Shown here in pieces: positions 1 through 12,736 of a DNA stretch of 64,000 nucleotides (position 1 is its first letter; the number at the start of each line of letters is the position of its first letter). The DNA lies in the NCBI GenBank assembly GCA_028023455.1, contig JAQFVV010006246.1, positions 921,501 to 985,500 on the forward strand, given 5' to 3'. The translations under genes and the position numbers were made by a program. The DNA comes from Epiperipatus broadwayi (taxonomy: Eukaryota; Onychophora; Udeonychophora; Euonychophora; Peripatidae). Below the pieces are notes generated by a model. The model had not been told where the DNA came from. It made no database searches and worked only from the letters and a program-made list of their open reading frames with translations.

Positions 1-1077
1 TCGGGAATCAGGAAGAAAATCATTTTAAGTCATAATACAAAAGGGACAATGCAGGTATGAATTTATTGAGATGGAACAAATTGGCACATAAATTTAATTT
101 TAAATCAAATCTTAATGTATCTAGACAATATATCTATAGGTAAGTGGTAAGAAAAGTTTTGATGATAAGAAGGTATAATTTAAGACAGATAAAAATATAG
201 CAGAGATACTAAAGTTAATTACAAAAAAATCAAATTTACAGAGTTTAGTTTACATAGCATTTTAGATATATTTAGATAAAATTACATTTAGAAGACATTT
301 TCTCTATATAGCAATTAATTATAAAGTCAACTGGAAATGGAAAAATAAACTAGGAGAATAGGAATCTAAAACAGTTTAAAGACATTACCTAATTTATTAA
401 CAGTCCAAACTTGAAATTTATGTCCCACAATGGAATGATAGTTTGATGTTGGTTTTTATTATTTTGGCATAGAAATAGCTAGCTAGCTATTAAGTTTTAC
501 TCCAAGAGTTCCACAGTTCGGTAGTCCAAAAAATATTTTAATGAAATTTTCCAGCTTCATTGTCTTTCTACGATTACCTCCTGGGACAACAGGGACTAAG
601 CAGGTCAGATTCCACTTATCCCACAAGCATATTTTCACACTTCTTGAGCTAAAACAAAAATGGCTCTTTGTATTGTTTTCCTGACCTATTTATGTTTCCC
701 AGTATACTTTTAGAAAATTCCTCTTTTAGTCTCACCCAAGGCAAAATGGATATATTTGACTCTAGTGATCATAATCAGTAATATAAAATATTTCAGTAAT
801 GTATTCATAAGATCCACTCTCCCAGTAAACCCAATGGTTTTATTGTTTCAAATATATTTCAAGCTTAACATAGATTTGAAGTATTTTTCTTTAAAATAAC
901 TTTTCTATGATTTGACTTTTAATTTAATTACAATTTCTGTTTTGACTTTCCTCATGGTCTATCACAAAAATGAATCTCCAGAATAAAATACTCTGACATA
1001 AATACAATGAAAGATAAAAAAATGTAATTTGAAAATTTTATTTATTGATTCTCACAAAAGTTTCCATCTATAATTAT
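1..1077. other. AT-rich non-coding DNA, no gene seen
   Basis: I read all frames for a CUB-type exon or transposon coding and found none. There is a good splice-donor-like string near 134, but the open frame before it does not resemble CUB sequence. This is probably intron or upstream DNA of the CUB gene. Confidence 0.5.
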
Positions 1078-1488
1078 ATATTGTGACTATGCATAATGTA
1101 TGGAAACCAATCAACTTTGCTCTTAGGGAAAAGTGGAGAAATTAGGAGGAATATCACAGATAAGTATAGGAATTTTCTATTGACTGTTGCTTTTGGCAGG
1201 ATACCTCATTTGGTTAGAGTGTTACCTTAAACTTCAATACTCAAGAATCTAAAGGTCCAGGTTAAAATCTTATGCTATTACTGTCACTGGTCAGGTCAGC
1301 AACATCTGAAGAAGAGGGGAGAATAATACCTCTCATAATGCCGTGCATGCATATACTAACCTGTTTGATGTGCTATTACTAACAGTTGAATGTATTTGGA
1401 ATACTTAAATAAAGTTATTTTTTTTAAAGACCTTCAATACTCATATTAGAGGATGGAGTAGTCCAATATAAAAATACAACTAGAACAC
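1078..1488 (+). mobile_element. Penelope-like 3' end with tRNA-like module, copy 1
   Basis: The first bases encode a relic of the C-terminus of a Penelope-like GIY-YIG endonuclease (HNVWKP then INFALR, followed by a stop near 1140). After about 60 bases comes a tRNA-like stretch: an A-box-like sequence around 1202-1217 and a decayed B box around 1259-1270. A 150-base tail with TAAATAAAGTT follows near 1407-1417. The same order occurs at 22869-23278 and 25640-26312. Homology with the second copy continues past the tail to about 1488 (the AGTCCAATATAAAAATACA stretch), so the repeat unit is longer than the tRNA-like part. It is 5'-truncated and cannot encode a working enzyme. Confidence 0.6.
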
Positions 1489-1979
1489 CATCATTACAAA
1501 CATTCTGGAAAACGTTACATGTATATATTTATTTCTATTATTAATGTTTATTGGTATATCAATGTTAACATTCATCGCATGCCTATATATATATATATAT
1601 ATTGTAACTGGACCGCCATACAACCCTTTTATTACGTCAGTTGTAACAATTTTCTGATGAGCATGCTGTAGGAAGGAACTATCAATTGACATTCCTAATG
1701 CAGATGTTAATGGCACCTACAACAATATTTCCTGCTCATCAGAGGATGTAGTACAATAGAGACTGGAAACATCTAAATGTTTCTATGTTTGGTTTCCCAA
1801 AAAGCACCATTAGAGTTCCATCTCACTACAACCTGACTGGCCTAGGTCAAGTTATGTCAGACGTAGCTCAGAGAACATGAGATTCTCATGAACCAGTGCT
1901 ATAACTGATGAGTGATGCATTAAAACAAAACAGAATTGGATAACCAATTTAATTTTTAGTAACAAAAAAAATTTATTAA
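1489..1979. other. Non-coding, with (TA)n and a short inverted repeat
   Basis: A (TA)n tract lies at 1583-1602. Outward of it is a loose inverted repeat whose ends read TTTCTGATGAGCA near 1637 and its complement near 1730-1742. A 41-codon open stretch on the minus strand (about 1593-1716) has protein-like composition, but it is preceded by a stop and matches no family I know. I do not call it a gene. Confidence 0.35.
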
Positions 1980-2940
1980 ATAACAATTAATTTGCAATTT
2001 CAACAATAGTTCATTAATTCCTCTATGAGAGTAAGCTTTGAAACATTCTAATTCAATAATAGTTCATTTTGAATTCATTTATGGGAATAAGCTTGTGAAT
2101 ATTCTAATTCAACAATAGTTCATTTCGAATTCATTTAATAGTTCATTTTGAATTCATTTAAGAAAAGAAGCTTGGGAATATTCTAATTCAATAATAGTTC
2201 ATTTTTGTATTCCTTTATGAGAAGAAGTTTGGTAGCAGTTAAGTATTTATGATTTATATAACATTTCGTTATTTTATGAACCATTACTGATTGGTAAATA
2301 TTTGAACTCAACAATTCTTGGTTTGTAGAGCATTTATCATTTGATAATTGAGGCATTTATACTTTAGCCAAGTATAGAAGTATATTTTTACACATAAACT
2401 TTGTTACATTATAATAAGCTTAGAAGCAGTTAAGTATTTATGATTTATAGAGCATTTCATCATTTTATGAATTATTACTGATTGGTAGACATTTAAATTC
2501 AACAATTCTTGCTTGAGGCATTCATCATTTGGTAATTAAAGCATTTATAATTTAGTCAAATATAAAGCTATATTCATATGCATAAACTCTGTTTGACTTG
2601 TGGAGCATTTATAATCTGGTCAAACATAAAGCTATATTCATATACATAAACTCTGTTTGACTTGTGGAGCATTTATAATCTGGTCAAACATAAAGCTATA
2701 TTCATATACATAAACTCTGTTTGGCTTGTGGAGCATTTATAATTTAGTCAAATATAAAAGTATAATAAAGGTGTCTTAATATTTTATTAAACAAAACGTA
2801 TGCAACCGTTTCATAAATTCACTTCATAACATATGATGAATATGTTTTAATATTTTATAAAACAAATTCTATGTAATTATTTCAAAACTTCACTTTGTAA
2901 TGTATGATAAATATGTTTTAGTATTTTATAAAAATTACCT
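1980..2940 (+). repeat. Nested tandem-repeat field (about 64, 80 and 190 bp periods)
   Basis: Several related arrays lie side by side. At 2000-2230 a unit of roughly 60-65 bases (CAATAATAGTTCATTTTGAA...) repeats. The block starting AGCAGTTAAGTATTTATG at 2234 recurs at 2425, a period of about 191. From 2591 a 64-base unit beginning GTTTGACTTGTGGAGCATTT occurs at 2591-2654 and 2655-2718 almost unchanged, with a partial third unit at 2719-2760 and a diverged one before it. At about 2770-2940 a unit of about 80 bases containing AATATTTTAT repeats. No coding sequence. Confidence 0.8.
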
Positions 2941-3835
2941 TCCAGTTTTACAGTCCATTTTATTCAAAAGAATGTGGGTTATTTCATCGATGGAAAGTCA
3001 TGGCATAGCGTGGAAAGATTGAAACTGCTAAATTACCCCATTAACATTATAATTCTTCTAGTAAAGCTTTCTTTTTCCATTTTTACTTTTTGTTAAAACT
3101 ATATTTTAATGCGTCAGAAGAATTAAGTAATACACTTTTTTTTTTTAAAACAAAAAATTTAATAAGTTCTGCCTCTCTGTGTAAAACGAGAGAAGAAAAA
3201 AAAAGTTCTTTTTCTTCCAACGACGTGTCTAATTTGAATACTGCCTCAGTTTAACTCAAGTATCTTTTTTCTTTCTTTTTAATGATTGGATAATTAATTT
3301 CTTTTTTTATTGAGACAGATAAAAAAAATAAAAAATAAAATAAGACGATATAACATTTCATTTAATTCCATCAATACTAAAAATCAAAAATATGATTTTA
3401 TTTTTCATTTTTAACGAATCACAACTTTATTGCGTTTCCAATTAGACTGAATCACGCTAGACATTTTTGAATGGGGGGAAATCTTATGAATATTTATATG
3501 AGGAAACATATATGTTTCAATATATATATAAACATTAGAAGCATTTGAGGTAATTTTAATTATATATATATAATATTTTTATATTTATATTTGCCATTTT
3601 CAGTTATCAAGTTATGTTTATTACTAATAATTATGATAGACTATTTTTAAAATATATTAACAATGCAATTGTAATTATTTGAAAGAGCTTAATATAAGTA
3701 AAAGACAGAAAATAAATCAATGAATTAAACAAATTATTTTGCTAAAGTAATCATTTAATTAAATTGTAAATTTATACAATTATACTATTTGAATTTGATC
3801 ATGTTTTTGTTTCAAAACATTAATCTTCTGAATAA
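2941..3835. other. AT-rich non-coding DNA
   Basis: No coding or recognised repeat. Short (TA)n tracts lie near 3519-3530 and 3560-3572. Confidence 0.5.
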
Positions 3836-4205
3836 AGCATCATCATCATTTTTAACAACTATTGATCCAGTACAGGATAAAGCTCTTTCCATGTTCCAAT
3901 CCATAATCTCTGATTTCTGGCTTCTCCATATGACACCAACAAACTTATTTATTTTCTGTGTCTATCTTGTAGGAGGTTTCTTACAATTTCCTGAAAACTC
4001 ATTTAAGATTTGAACTGGCTGTTGTTATTATCTCCTCTTTTAATGTGTGTATCTGCTTCATTTCAGTCTCTTAATTATTTCAATGACGCCCATAATACCT
4101 GTTAATTCTCTTACCCATATATTTTGTTTTTGATCCCTTCTACTTGTTACTAATAAGCTGTAATTTTGAAGATAGCATTACTTTCCACATGATAGATATT
4201 AAAAG
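3836..4205 (-). mobile_element. RTE-type LINE, decayed 3' fragment
   Basis: On the minus strand this matches the 3' end of the better-preserved LINE at 17025-19850. The order of shared landmarks is the same: the (ATC)n run, the complement of the last codons (cf. 17055-17320), and then the segment with the CTTACCCATATATTTTG and GATCCCTTCTACTTGTTACT strings that parallels 17333-17372. The reading frame is destroyed. It is a 5'-truncated relic, as is typical of LINE insertions. Confidence 0.7.
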
Positions 4206-4344
4206 CTTTTTAAATTAAAAAAATGCATTTCATTAATGAAAAAATACTAAATTTAATCTAGAGTGATGTTTTTAATAATAATAAAAATTAATTCAAACCA
4301 CTAAACATCACATGAACATTATTTCTTATGCTAGCACATAGATG

Positions 4345-4638
4345 TTATTAAAACAGGTAAAACTCTCCATACATCAATGGATGCCAGAAGGCTTGTGCAT
4401 AAAATCCCCATCTAGTGCCCACTCATTCAATATCCCCAGACTAGTTTCTGGCTTCTGAGAGTGCTCTCAGATCCAAAGCTCCTCATTGACGAAGGCCAAA
4501 AGCCAGACACTAGTCTGGGGATATTGGATAAATAGGCACTAGATGGGGATTTTATGCACAAACCTTCTGGCATCCATTGATTACTCTGGTTGGCACTGTG
4601 TGACACTACTGTTTGGAGAGTTTTGCCTGTTTTAATAA
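4345..4638. mobile_element. Fold-back (MITE-like) element, copy 1
   Basis: Terminal inverted repeats of about 25 bases start TTATTAAAACAGG at 4345 and end with the complement at 4638. Inside, long arms pair (about 4400-4462 with 4497-4560; both contain CTAGTG and CCCCAGACTAG or complements). They leave a loop of about 35 bases. The element has no coding. Related arms occur at 29472-30460, so this is a family. The flanks are AT-rich, and I could not fix a target duplication. Confidence 0.75.
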
Positions 4639-5314
4639 AAATTAATTTGATTAAATGTTTCTTTCCAAATGATTATATAAAAATTCTAGACATTTTTCTT
4701 TAAATAATAATGAAATGAACATTATTTTAATAAAATATAAATGGGATAAATAAGAAAGTTATAAAATGATGTAAGCAATTGTTTTTTCTCTCTCATCAGT
4801 AATTATTGACTAGGGAGTTTGAAAGTCTGAGTTCAAATTTCTTCTAGTTACAAAAACTATTAAGATAAATATTTTTTTATATTTTCAATAATTTTTTTAC
4901 AAATTAATGTTAAGTTTTTACAAAATCATAATGAGAGAAATAAATAAATAAAATTTTAAAAGAAAAGAAAAAAAATAAAATCTCAATATTATTGTTAAAT
5001 TTTGTTTTAATTGATTAAAGTTACTTTCCTCCCACCTTTTTTATCTCTTTCCAAAACAATAAATAGTTTTTTTCATATCAAAGTTAATTAAAAGATTATC
5101 TTACTTTTAGCGTAAGAAAGACAAATAACTACAGAAGAATTTTTGAATTATAAGTACAATATAATTTTTTTAGCCATTTTAATTTTGAAAAAGAGGAATA
5201 ACATTTAATAATAATAAACTTAATTGGTGAAAGTGATGGTTACAAGAATTTTGCAAAAGAATACTGTTGAAGGTAGGGTAAATCACTAGACCGTAGTGTC
5301 TTCTAAAGAACAGT
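4639..5314. other. AT-rich non-coding DNA
   Basis: No coding potential and no recognised repeat. Confidence 0.5.
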
Positions 5315-5511
5315 CATTCTTGACAAAACTTTTGAAAAAATAGTAGGTTATTTTTGAGCAAGCTATTAAAAAAGTCAATAGGAGCATTTATTCTCTACTC
5401 AGCTATTGAAGAAAAATCTAGCAGTAATTCTTGACTCAACTGTTGAAGGAAACAGTAGCAGCATGATTCAGCTGTAGAAAATACAGAAGCAGAAGTTCAC
5501 TTGACAAAAAT
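5315..5511 (+). repeat. Degenerate minisatellite, period about 37 bp
   Basis: Five to six diverged units share the pattern TTCTTGAC..AACT.TTGAA followed by A.AGTAG.AGCA. They start near 5315, 5351, 5387, 5427, 5464 and 5494. Copies differ at many positions and by a few bases in length, so the array is old. Nothing here is open in any frame for its whole length. Confidence 0.55.
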
Positions 5512-6719
5512 GTTTTCTAAAATGAATTTCAAGAAAAATATGTGCAAAGTTTATTGAAAGATGAGTATCATTCAAACCTCATTATATATAATCTTCATTG
5601 GAAAAAATATAAAAGATAAAATACAAGCTCGGTTGTATCCAAAAGCATGATGGTCTCTTTCTGTGTGATAGCCTGACTGGAAAATAATAGATTAAAAAAA
5701 ATGAATAAATTCAATCTGGGTAGAAGTCTGAAAGTATTCTATTGCAAAACTGAGAAAATTTAACTGTGTACATTATCATGAAAATGTATGTTAATAGAGA
5801 AAGCCTGAAACATGTGGCAAAAACTGCTAAACTTAACAATGGTAGCCAAAAGAATGAAAAACTAAAAGTGTAACTATCAAAAAAAAACTCGAAAGAAAAA
5901 CAAAACTTTGATTAAAAGATGTTTTAATGTGTACATATATCTACATTTGTAGATAAAAAAAATGGTAGAAATAATTGTTGCTAATATTAAATATTTTTTA
6001 TTAATTGAACATTATTTTTTGAAACATGTTTATTTTTATTCGTTTGGTTTCTCTCCAAAATCACAAAAGGGTTTTTAAATACTTTAAAATTTTTTTATCT
6101 CTTATTGTTAAAAGTTGCTTTTCAACGTTAATTTAATGTACAAAAGTCAATTGGGTAATCATATTTGCTATAGGAAATTATATTTTTTGATATAATATCA
6201 TATCATTATTAATTTTTTTAAATTATTAATCAGATTATTAAATATTTGTTAAAAAATAATAGTTTTAAAGTTTTTATTCCTCCAGTTATCTATACTATAA
6301 ATTGACACTGTGTTTGACTTGATTTCATAATAGCATAATATTTTTAAAAATGTGTAAGTTATCCTAGTAAAATTATTCAATTATTGTACAGTAAGGACAC
6401 TAAGCTTATATCTTTATACTTTTGTTCACACTCACATTTCCTATAATCCTTGCTTTCTGAGCTCATTTAGGACAATAATAGTTGTTATTTATATGTGGGT
6501 TTTTTTGCTGATGTCCCCTTTAAAGTCCATTTACTATATTTAATTTTTTTGTTTGAGAAAATTATTTTAGTGGCCTGTGTTATTATAGTTCCATATATAT
6601 GTCAAAAACATTGATGATCAGCAAATAATAATGTCCCAGCACTATATTTCAATTTTTCATTGTAAGTGATAGATTGACACTTAAGTATGTGCATTTAAAT
6701 AATTGTTTTTTTGTAGAAT
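5512..6719. other. AT-rich non-coding DNA
   Basis: Nothing recognisable in either strand. Confidence 0.5.
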
Positions 6720-8060
6720 CACTGAAATGTAATCATTACTATTGTATTTTGATATTTTTTACAATATGACAATAACCTGTATCTATAACATTGTTTAATG
6801 CTAATTAAGTCAATAAAAACATGATTATAAAATCAAGCAACTTTTCATAATCTATAAATCCAAAGTATAATGGCAACTCATATTCACTGATTTTTTCTAA
6901 AACACTCTTTATACTTAGATAAGATTCTTAGTGCTAAAATCATGTTTAAATTCAGTTTTGTATTTTGATTGGTTAAAATTCAATGTTTGCTGTAGATGAG
7001 TTGTAATTATTTTTGGTAAAAAATTTGTATAGAGCTGATTAAAGAGTGATAGATATATAATTTCTAAGATCTTCTTTATCATCCTTTTTATTTTTATATA
7101 TGAATGTTATTAATGCATTCTTCCAATTATTTTGTACATTTTATTATTAGAATTTTGATACATAATTTTTATTTATTTATTCATCTGCTTTTTTAGGATA
7201 TCAATTATAATTTCATCATTATCTAAAGATTTTCTTTTCTTAATAAACATAATTATATGTTTCATTTTTTTTCATTAAAAATATAGGGCATACATTTTAT
7301 AATGTCATCTCTCTTTTTAGAAATATATTTGTTTTTTTATTGCATAAATAAAATTTTTTCCAATACCAAATATGTTATTTTATACATAAATATCTTCTAT
7401 AGCTTTTTTCCCCAATTGATAATTATATTTTTCTTATATTATTATTAACACTTTTTCATACATTTCAACAATCTCTAAATATTCAATTTTCCTTAATAGA
7501 TCATTTTTATAAATTTTTATATTTCTTTTTTTCTTCATATATTATCTTATCTCAGCATAAAATTTACTGGAAAATCATTGCTTTTTTATATACTCAATCT
7601 CCATTGAACCTTTTAATGGCATATCAGTTATTTTTCTTTTAATTTCATTCAAATCTGATCCATTTTCAAGATCTGCTAATATTTTTAAATGTTTTACAAG
7701 TTCTAATTTAAATTCATTAGAATATTTCTGAAAGTTAAATATATCATTAATTGCGATTACTGTTTTCCTTAACAATTTTTTCACTCTAGGTTTCCATTAA
7801 CATGTATCTTACATTTCTCAAATTGATGTTCACTTCCTGTGTAGAATTTATTAAGAACATTACAATCTTGAAATACATATTTTCTGTTAGGTAAAATATA
7901 ATACAATTCTACAGCACATTGATTTGGATGCTTTCATGTCTATTTCTATTTAGACTTTTATAACATAATTTTTTTTTGCAACTTTACAAATCCATGTCCT
8001 ATCTATTATTTCTACAATGTCTTATCTTTGATCAAAAGTAAACTGCAGTTAAATGGTCAT
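6720..8060 (-). mobile_element. RTE-type LINE, decayed internal fragment
   Basis: This is a minus-strand relic of the same family as 17025-19850. The segment around 6765-6880 parallels the reverse transcriptase part at 18000-18130 (shared strings such as TTTTCATAATCTA and AATCCAAA). The open stretch 7575-7784 encodes KKLLRKTVIAIND and NEFKLEL, which align with RQKLLRKTIFTVD and NEFKLEL of the larger copy. 7800-7930 parallels 19080-19260 (end of the endonuclease). Everything between is broken by stops and indels. It is more diverged than the main copy. Confidence 0.72.
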
Positions 8061-11000
8061 CATAAAAAGGGCAGCACAGATATGTAATCAGGTGATTGTT
8101 AGTATATATTATCTTTAGCTGCAAATCATTGTCTTGACTGGAGACTTACCATTCTTTTGGTAATAAAGACTGTAATTTAATTTAATTGACTGACATGATT
8201 GTAGATATATATTAAAGATAAAGCTCATTTATATATCTTTCATTGTGCCTTCAGAAACTATAACTGATATTTCAGTTAATAACTTCTATGCAATAGAGAA
8301 AAAAGATTATTGTTTTTCTTGATCTTAAACTCAGGGATACAAAACCAATAATTCATCATGCTGGATGGCATAACATATGTTCTTATAGCATTATAAATAA
8401 TCATATAGTAATAATATGTGCAATGACAAGAATATATGTAGTGAACATTAGGAATTTGCTTTTTGTTTCTTTAGAGTTTCAAAGAAGAGTTAAAGAGATT
8501 TTTCAGTTAATAGCAAACTTCTTTCTGCAGCACCCAAATAAATAAATGAATAGATGTTGCAATGGAACTTATGTTTTATTCATCCAATCACAGGTTGGTA
8601 AAAAAAATACTGAAGGACATTACCAGTTTATAAACTTATTGCAAGTTATCTCACAGCAGTAGTATTTCCTACTCATCATAATGATATATCATTACTACAT
8701 ACATATTATTTAGATTATATCTATTGAGTATATAGTGTATGGGATCTGATCCCACTGAAATAGTTATATGTTGGGACTAGTATCATTATCAACTATCTAT
8801 CACTGCACCATCAGAAACTCAGGCTAAAACCCTAATCTGTTTAATGGTTTATTTATCTTCATTTAATCATATCCTGGGGAAATTCATTCATGATATTGCA
8901 TTATTTAGTTTAAAACCTCTGATTAAATTAGTGAAATGCATGAATTAAAAAACTAACATAGTTCACAATATAAAATTCAGCAGTATCTCTATTCCACACA
9001 ATATAACTTTTAACAATAGCTTTATTCCATACAGTAATAATAACAGAATGTACTACATACTATGTAAGATAATTGACTCTACCAATATGAGAGCATGGCC
9101 ATCAATAAAGGATTGAAGATTATTTTTTCTAAGTAATGATCATTTATTAACTTCCAATACTATATATTAATTTAAACTAAAAATATTTCATTTATTTTAT
9201 AGGATTGAATGTTTTAATGATACTTATAAATAAATAACAATAAAATAAAGAAAAATAAAAAAATCCTTTTCAGCTGATTATATAATATATAGATATGATT
9301 ACCCAGAACATACATACAATGTATTTTAGATTAACATTAATGATAACATATAAATAACTAAATAAATGTTAGTTAATATTAAACACATTTCATCACAAGT
9401 GAAGATATAGAAATGATCTTATTTTTATTATATCACCTGTTAATTACTGGTTCAGTCTGCTAATTTTTAGTTTCTTAGTTATTGTAACTAATAATTTTAT
9501 TATAATAGAATAAAGGGTTGTTAGGAACACTAAAATTTGTATTATCCAGAGTAAAGCAGATTATGAAAAAATCTTTTGGATCTATTACAGTACAAGTCTC
9601 TTTACAACACGTAAAGAAAAATACACGATTATGCAGATGAGTATTTAAAAACAGCAATGTTAATATCTTCGAACTGATTTTTCCCTACATTTAAATTAAA
9701 CATTAATAAATCAATTCTCTATATTTACATATTTCAGCAAGGCTAGAAAGTATGTTTTAAATTCTTCTGTTGCATTAATTAGAGTAAACAATTATCTCAG
9801 AGTTTTAACCACATATAATAATTACTAATCTTAAAATCATTAATCTCAAAAAATTACGAGAATGATTTATTATTGCTATGGTAAATAGCAAAAGGATTTT
9901 ATTGCGTCTTCTCATATCTCAAGTGAGTAAAATATTATAATGGAAATGATGCAAATGAATAAAATCAACATTATTGTTTCATTTTAAGCAACAAATAATA
10001 CATTATAAAATCATATGACTATATTTATTTATTTTAAACATGTAAATGACGGGCCTTAGCTAATTAATGACAAAATAATCGAATAATTTACAAATATAAA
10101 ATCAATTTTATTAACAATAAATGATATAAATATTTTTAAAAAATATATAAACATAATAACATTAACAATAAGTTAGCTAAAAAATGTACAATAATATTGT
10201 AATACTATACTTAATAAATAATTGCTACTTTAGTGATAAATACTTGTGGGATATATAAGAACATGGTGGATAACAAGACCATTACGCTGAAGAATGTTAT
10301 GTTGAATTTAACTTAAAGATTGAAGTATTAACAATAAGCAAAATTGAAGAATGTTTTATTGCAGCTTTAATTTAAATGACACTAATCTTTTCTTATAGGT
10401 ATCAAACTCATAAACTAAATCCTTGTATAAAAGAAAAGAATATTAACCCAACTTATATATCATTTTTATAAAAGGATGACTTTAACTTGACCTGATTTCC
10501 CCAAATACTGGAAGCATTACATAATATGCTAATTAAGCTTATATTATGGTAAATTATTGTTAGGGAGTTTATCTGAACTAAACAATAATATTTATATGAT
10601 TATTAATCCCATGATTATAATCAAATATCCTATATAATTTTCATAGACTTATATAAGTATTTTTTGATAATTTTAATAAATATTTGAACTTATGTTCTAG
10701 ATACATTTATTATATAAAACATGAGGTTAAATCAAATGATCAATAAAACATATAAGCTATTAATAAAACCAAACATCCTTTCATTTTGCAGTCTCATCAA
10801 ACAATAAATTAGATATCTCCATTAAAAAAAGATTGCCCAGCATTATTTTGACCAGTCAGAAATTTAGTCAAATAAATACCTAGCTTATCAAAACAAAAGT
10901 AAAGACTTCCAACTAAAAATATTGTTTAAGTACTCCAAAATAAAGCACTAGCAAATGCCATTGGGAAAATCTGTTATATATACAATAGATTACAATGTGC

Positions 11001-12569
11001 ATCAGTGTATACATAGATATACAGTTTGTAGCTATTGATATCATAATTGCATATCCTTTTGCTTTAAAGAAATAGCAAAATAGCCAGAAAAACCTGACAG
11101 AATTAAAGTAACTATTCTAAGATACCAATATTAATGGAGATGAATTCTGAATCTGCAGTATCCAGTTTGTTAAAAAATACTTGAACTGCCACTAAAAATA
11201 GTAATTGACTCTAACCCAACAATAAAATTACCAATGTGACCAAATTTATTTTATAATTATTGCAAGAATGAAGTTTAAGTTTCTTTAAAAAATAATATAT
11301 TTGCTTTTTGTTATGTCTGCAGTAGAATAATGCTATTTACTGGAACATGACTAATTCACTCATTTAAACTACACATTGATTAAAAGGATTAAAATGACAA
11401 AACGGTAAATTTTAAAAAAAGATTATTCAGATATGTTGTTCAAAATACTTGATACAGAAATAAATAAATAAAGTTTTAAAAAAATCAATTGATTAATCTA
11501 TTAATAAAATAAATTTAGAAACAAAGGCATAGATAAATAGAAAATCTTCCTGCCCAATTGCCCACTAGTGATTCTGGAATTCCAAATATAAATTAAATAG
11601 ATTTTTTTGCATTGGCCAATAAAAGATTATAGTTTGATGAACATATAGATGGTAGTTTTTAAATAGTAAATGGTTGTGATATCTGAGAACCCATAGTAGT
11701 GATTCTTCTGAGAGCCATTAATTTCTAAAAGATTTGCAAAGTTGTTACCCAGGAATCAGATAAATAAAAAAATGGCTCATCAAATTAAAACCTTCTAATT
11801 AAGAAGAAGATAGTCTTAGACTTAACCATATGAAAACAAAGTTAAAAATGATAAAATACAGATAAACTTTGGCAAAACAAAGTATGGTAATTGATTAGTG
11901 AGTCATACTAAAAAGATTTTTTTGAATAATTTACATCTGATAAACTGAATTATTTATAGAAATATTCATAAGTATTTTTATGAAGTCAAAGCATGGTTAT
12001 ATATGTCAAAAATATATTTGCTATAAATAACAACTTTATTGTTGTTTAATTACTGGCTTTAAAATGATGCTAAAATTGAGATAATATGCTTTGTTCAAAT
12101 ATGTTATCTTTTTTATTATTTGTTTTGGTCTCACTACCATGTAATTTCTTTTCTGCATATACTTAAATATATAATTTTAAAGTTGTAATATTTTTTTTGC
12201 TATCCACGAATGTTTTTATTTAATTATTAAACTTTTTATTGAAATTATTTACCTTTTACAGCAAGTAGTGAAAACTAATAAAAAGAAATTTCAGCGACTA
12301 TTGTTATTAATATTTGTTATAAAATAACACTCTTTATGTTTATTTAGTAAACGTTTTATTATATTTCATGACTTTACTTTTAAATGTATTCAAGTCCCGA
12401 TTAATTTTAATTTTTCAAGGTAGTTGTTATTTCATAAATAAAATAAAAAATTCATCACATATAATTAAAAAAAGATTTATATTCTTTAAAAAATTATTTA
12501 TGATATTAATTTATAATTTTCTATTTATTTACATAGTGACTTTCATCTACAAAATGATACATTTTGCAG
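8061..12569. other. Long AT-rich stretch, presumably intron of the CUB gene
   Basis: I searched for the missing first half of the CUB domain that ends at 12736 (Trp-containing exon ending at phase 2) and did not find it. Short open stretches, such as the minus-strand one at 9475-9657, show no family features. Some phrases recur loosely (CACTGCACCATCAGAAAC near 8805 and GTGCCTTCAGAAAC near 8247), suggesting old repeats. Confidence 0.45.
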
Positions 12570-12736
12570 TAATGACTATGTGGAAGTGAGAGAGAATAAT
12601 TCTGCAGGCAGAGTTATGGGTCGTTACTGTGGCAGCAATATTCCTGACACTTTACCCACGACAAATCAGTTATGGATTAAATTTAATTCTGATACGAATA
12701 TTTCATCTTCTGGATTTAAAGCAGACTTTGCATTAT
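12570..12736 (+). CDS. CUB-domain protein, exon A (second half of a CUB domain)
   Basis: Visible: a splice acceptor (ATTTTGCAG) ends at 12569 and a donor (GTAAGA) begins at 12737. The 167-base exon enters at phase 2 and leaves at phase 1. From 12571 it reads NDYVEVRENNSAGRVMGRYC, then GSNIPDTLPTTNQLWIKFNS, ending GFKADFAL. This is the typical CUB C-terminal half: a D-Y/F-V-E-V strand, the fourth cysteine in RYCG, the IP turn, an L-W-I-K-F strand and a closing GF-A-F strand. CUB domains are extracellular beta-sandwich modules that bind proteins and ligands in receptors and proteases. The final base plus CA at 26778 makes a Ser codon, so the frame continues into the next exon. The exon with the first half is not found upstream. 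Which CUB family it belongs to (cubilin-like, tolloid-like or other) cannot be decided from this piece. Confidence 0.85.

Noticed and set aside
100-160. Splice-donor-like GGTAAGT at 139 as the end of the missing CUB exon
   Set aside because: The open frame before it lacks CUB motifs (no Trp strand, no cysteine, wrong pattern).
1480-1716. 78-codon minus-strand open stretch
   Set aside because: It starts at GTG right after a stop, runs through a (TA)n tract and matches no family I know.
1905-1945. CTGATGAG followed by a short stem and AAAAC, like a hammerhead ribozyme core
   Set aside because: Some Penelope-like elements carry hammerheads, so I looked. The required CGAAA core and closing stems are absent, and other CTGATGA occurrences fail the same way.
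2591-2760. Regular 64-bp repeats as a CRISPR array
   Set aside because: The whole unit repeats with no unique spacers, and the genome is eukaryotic.
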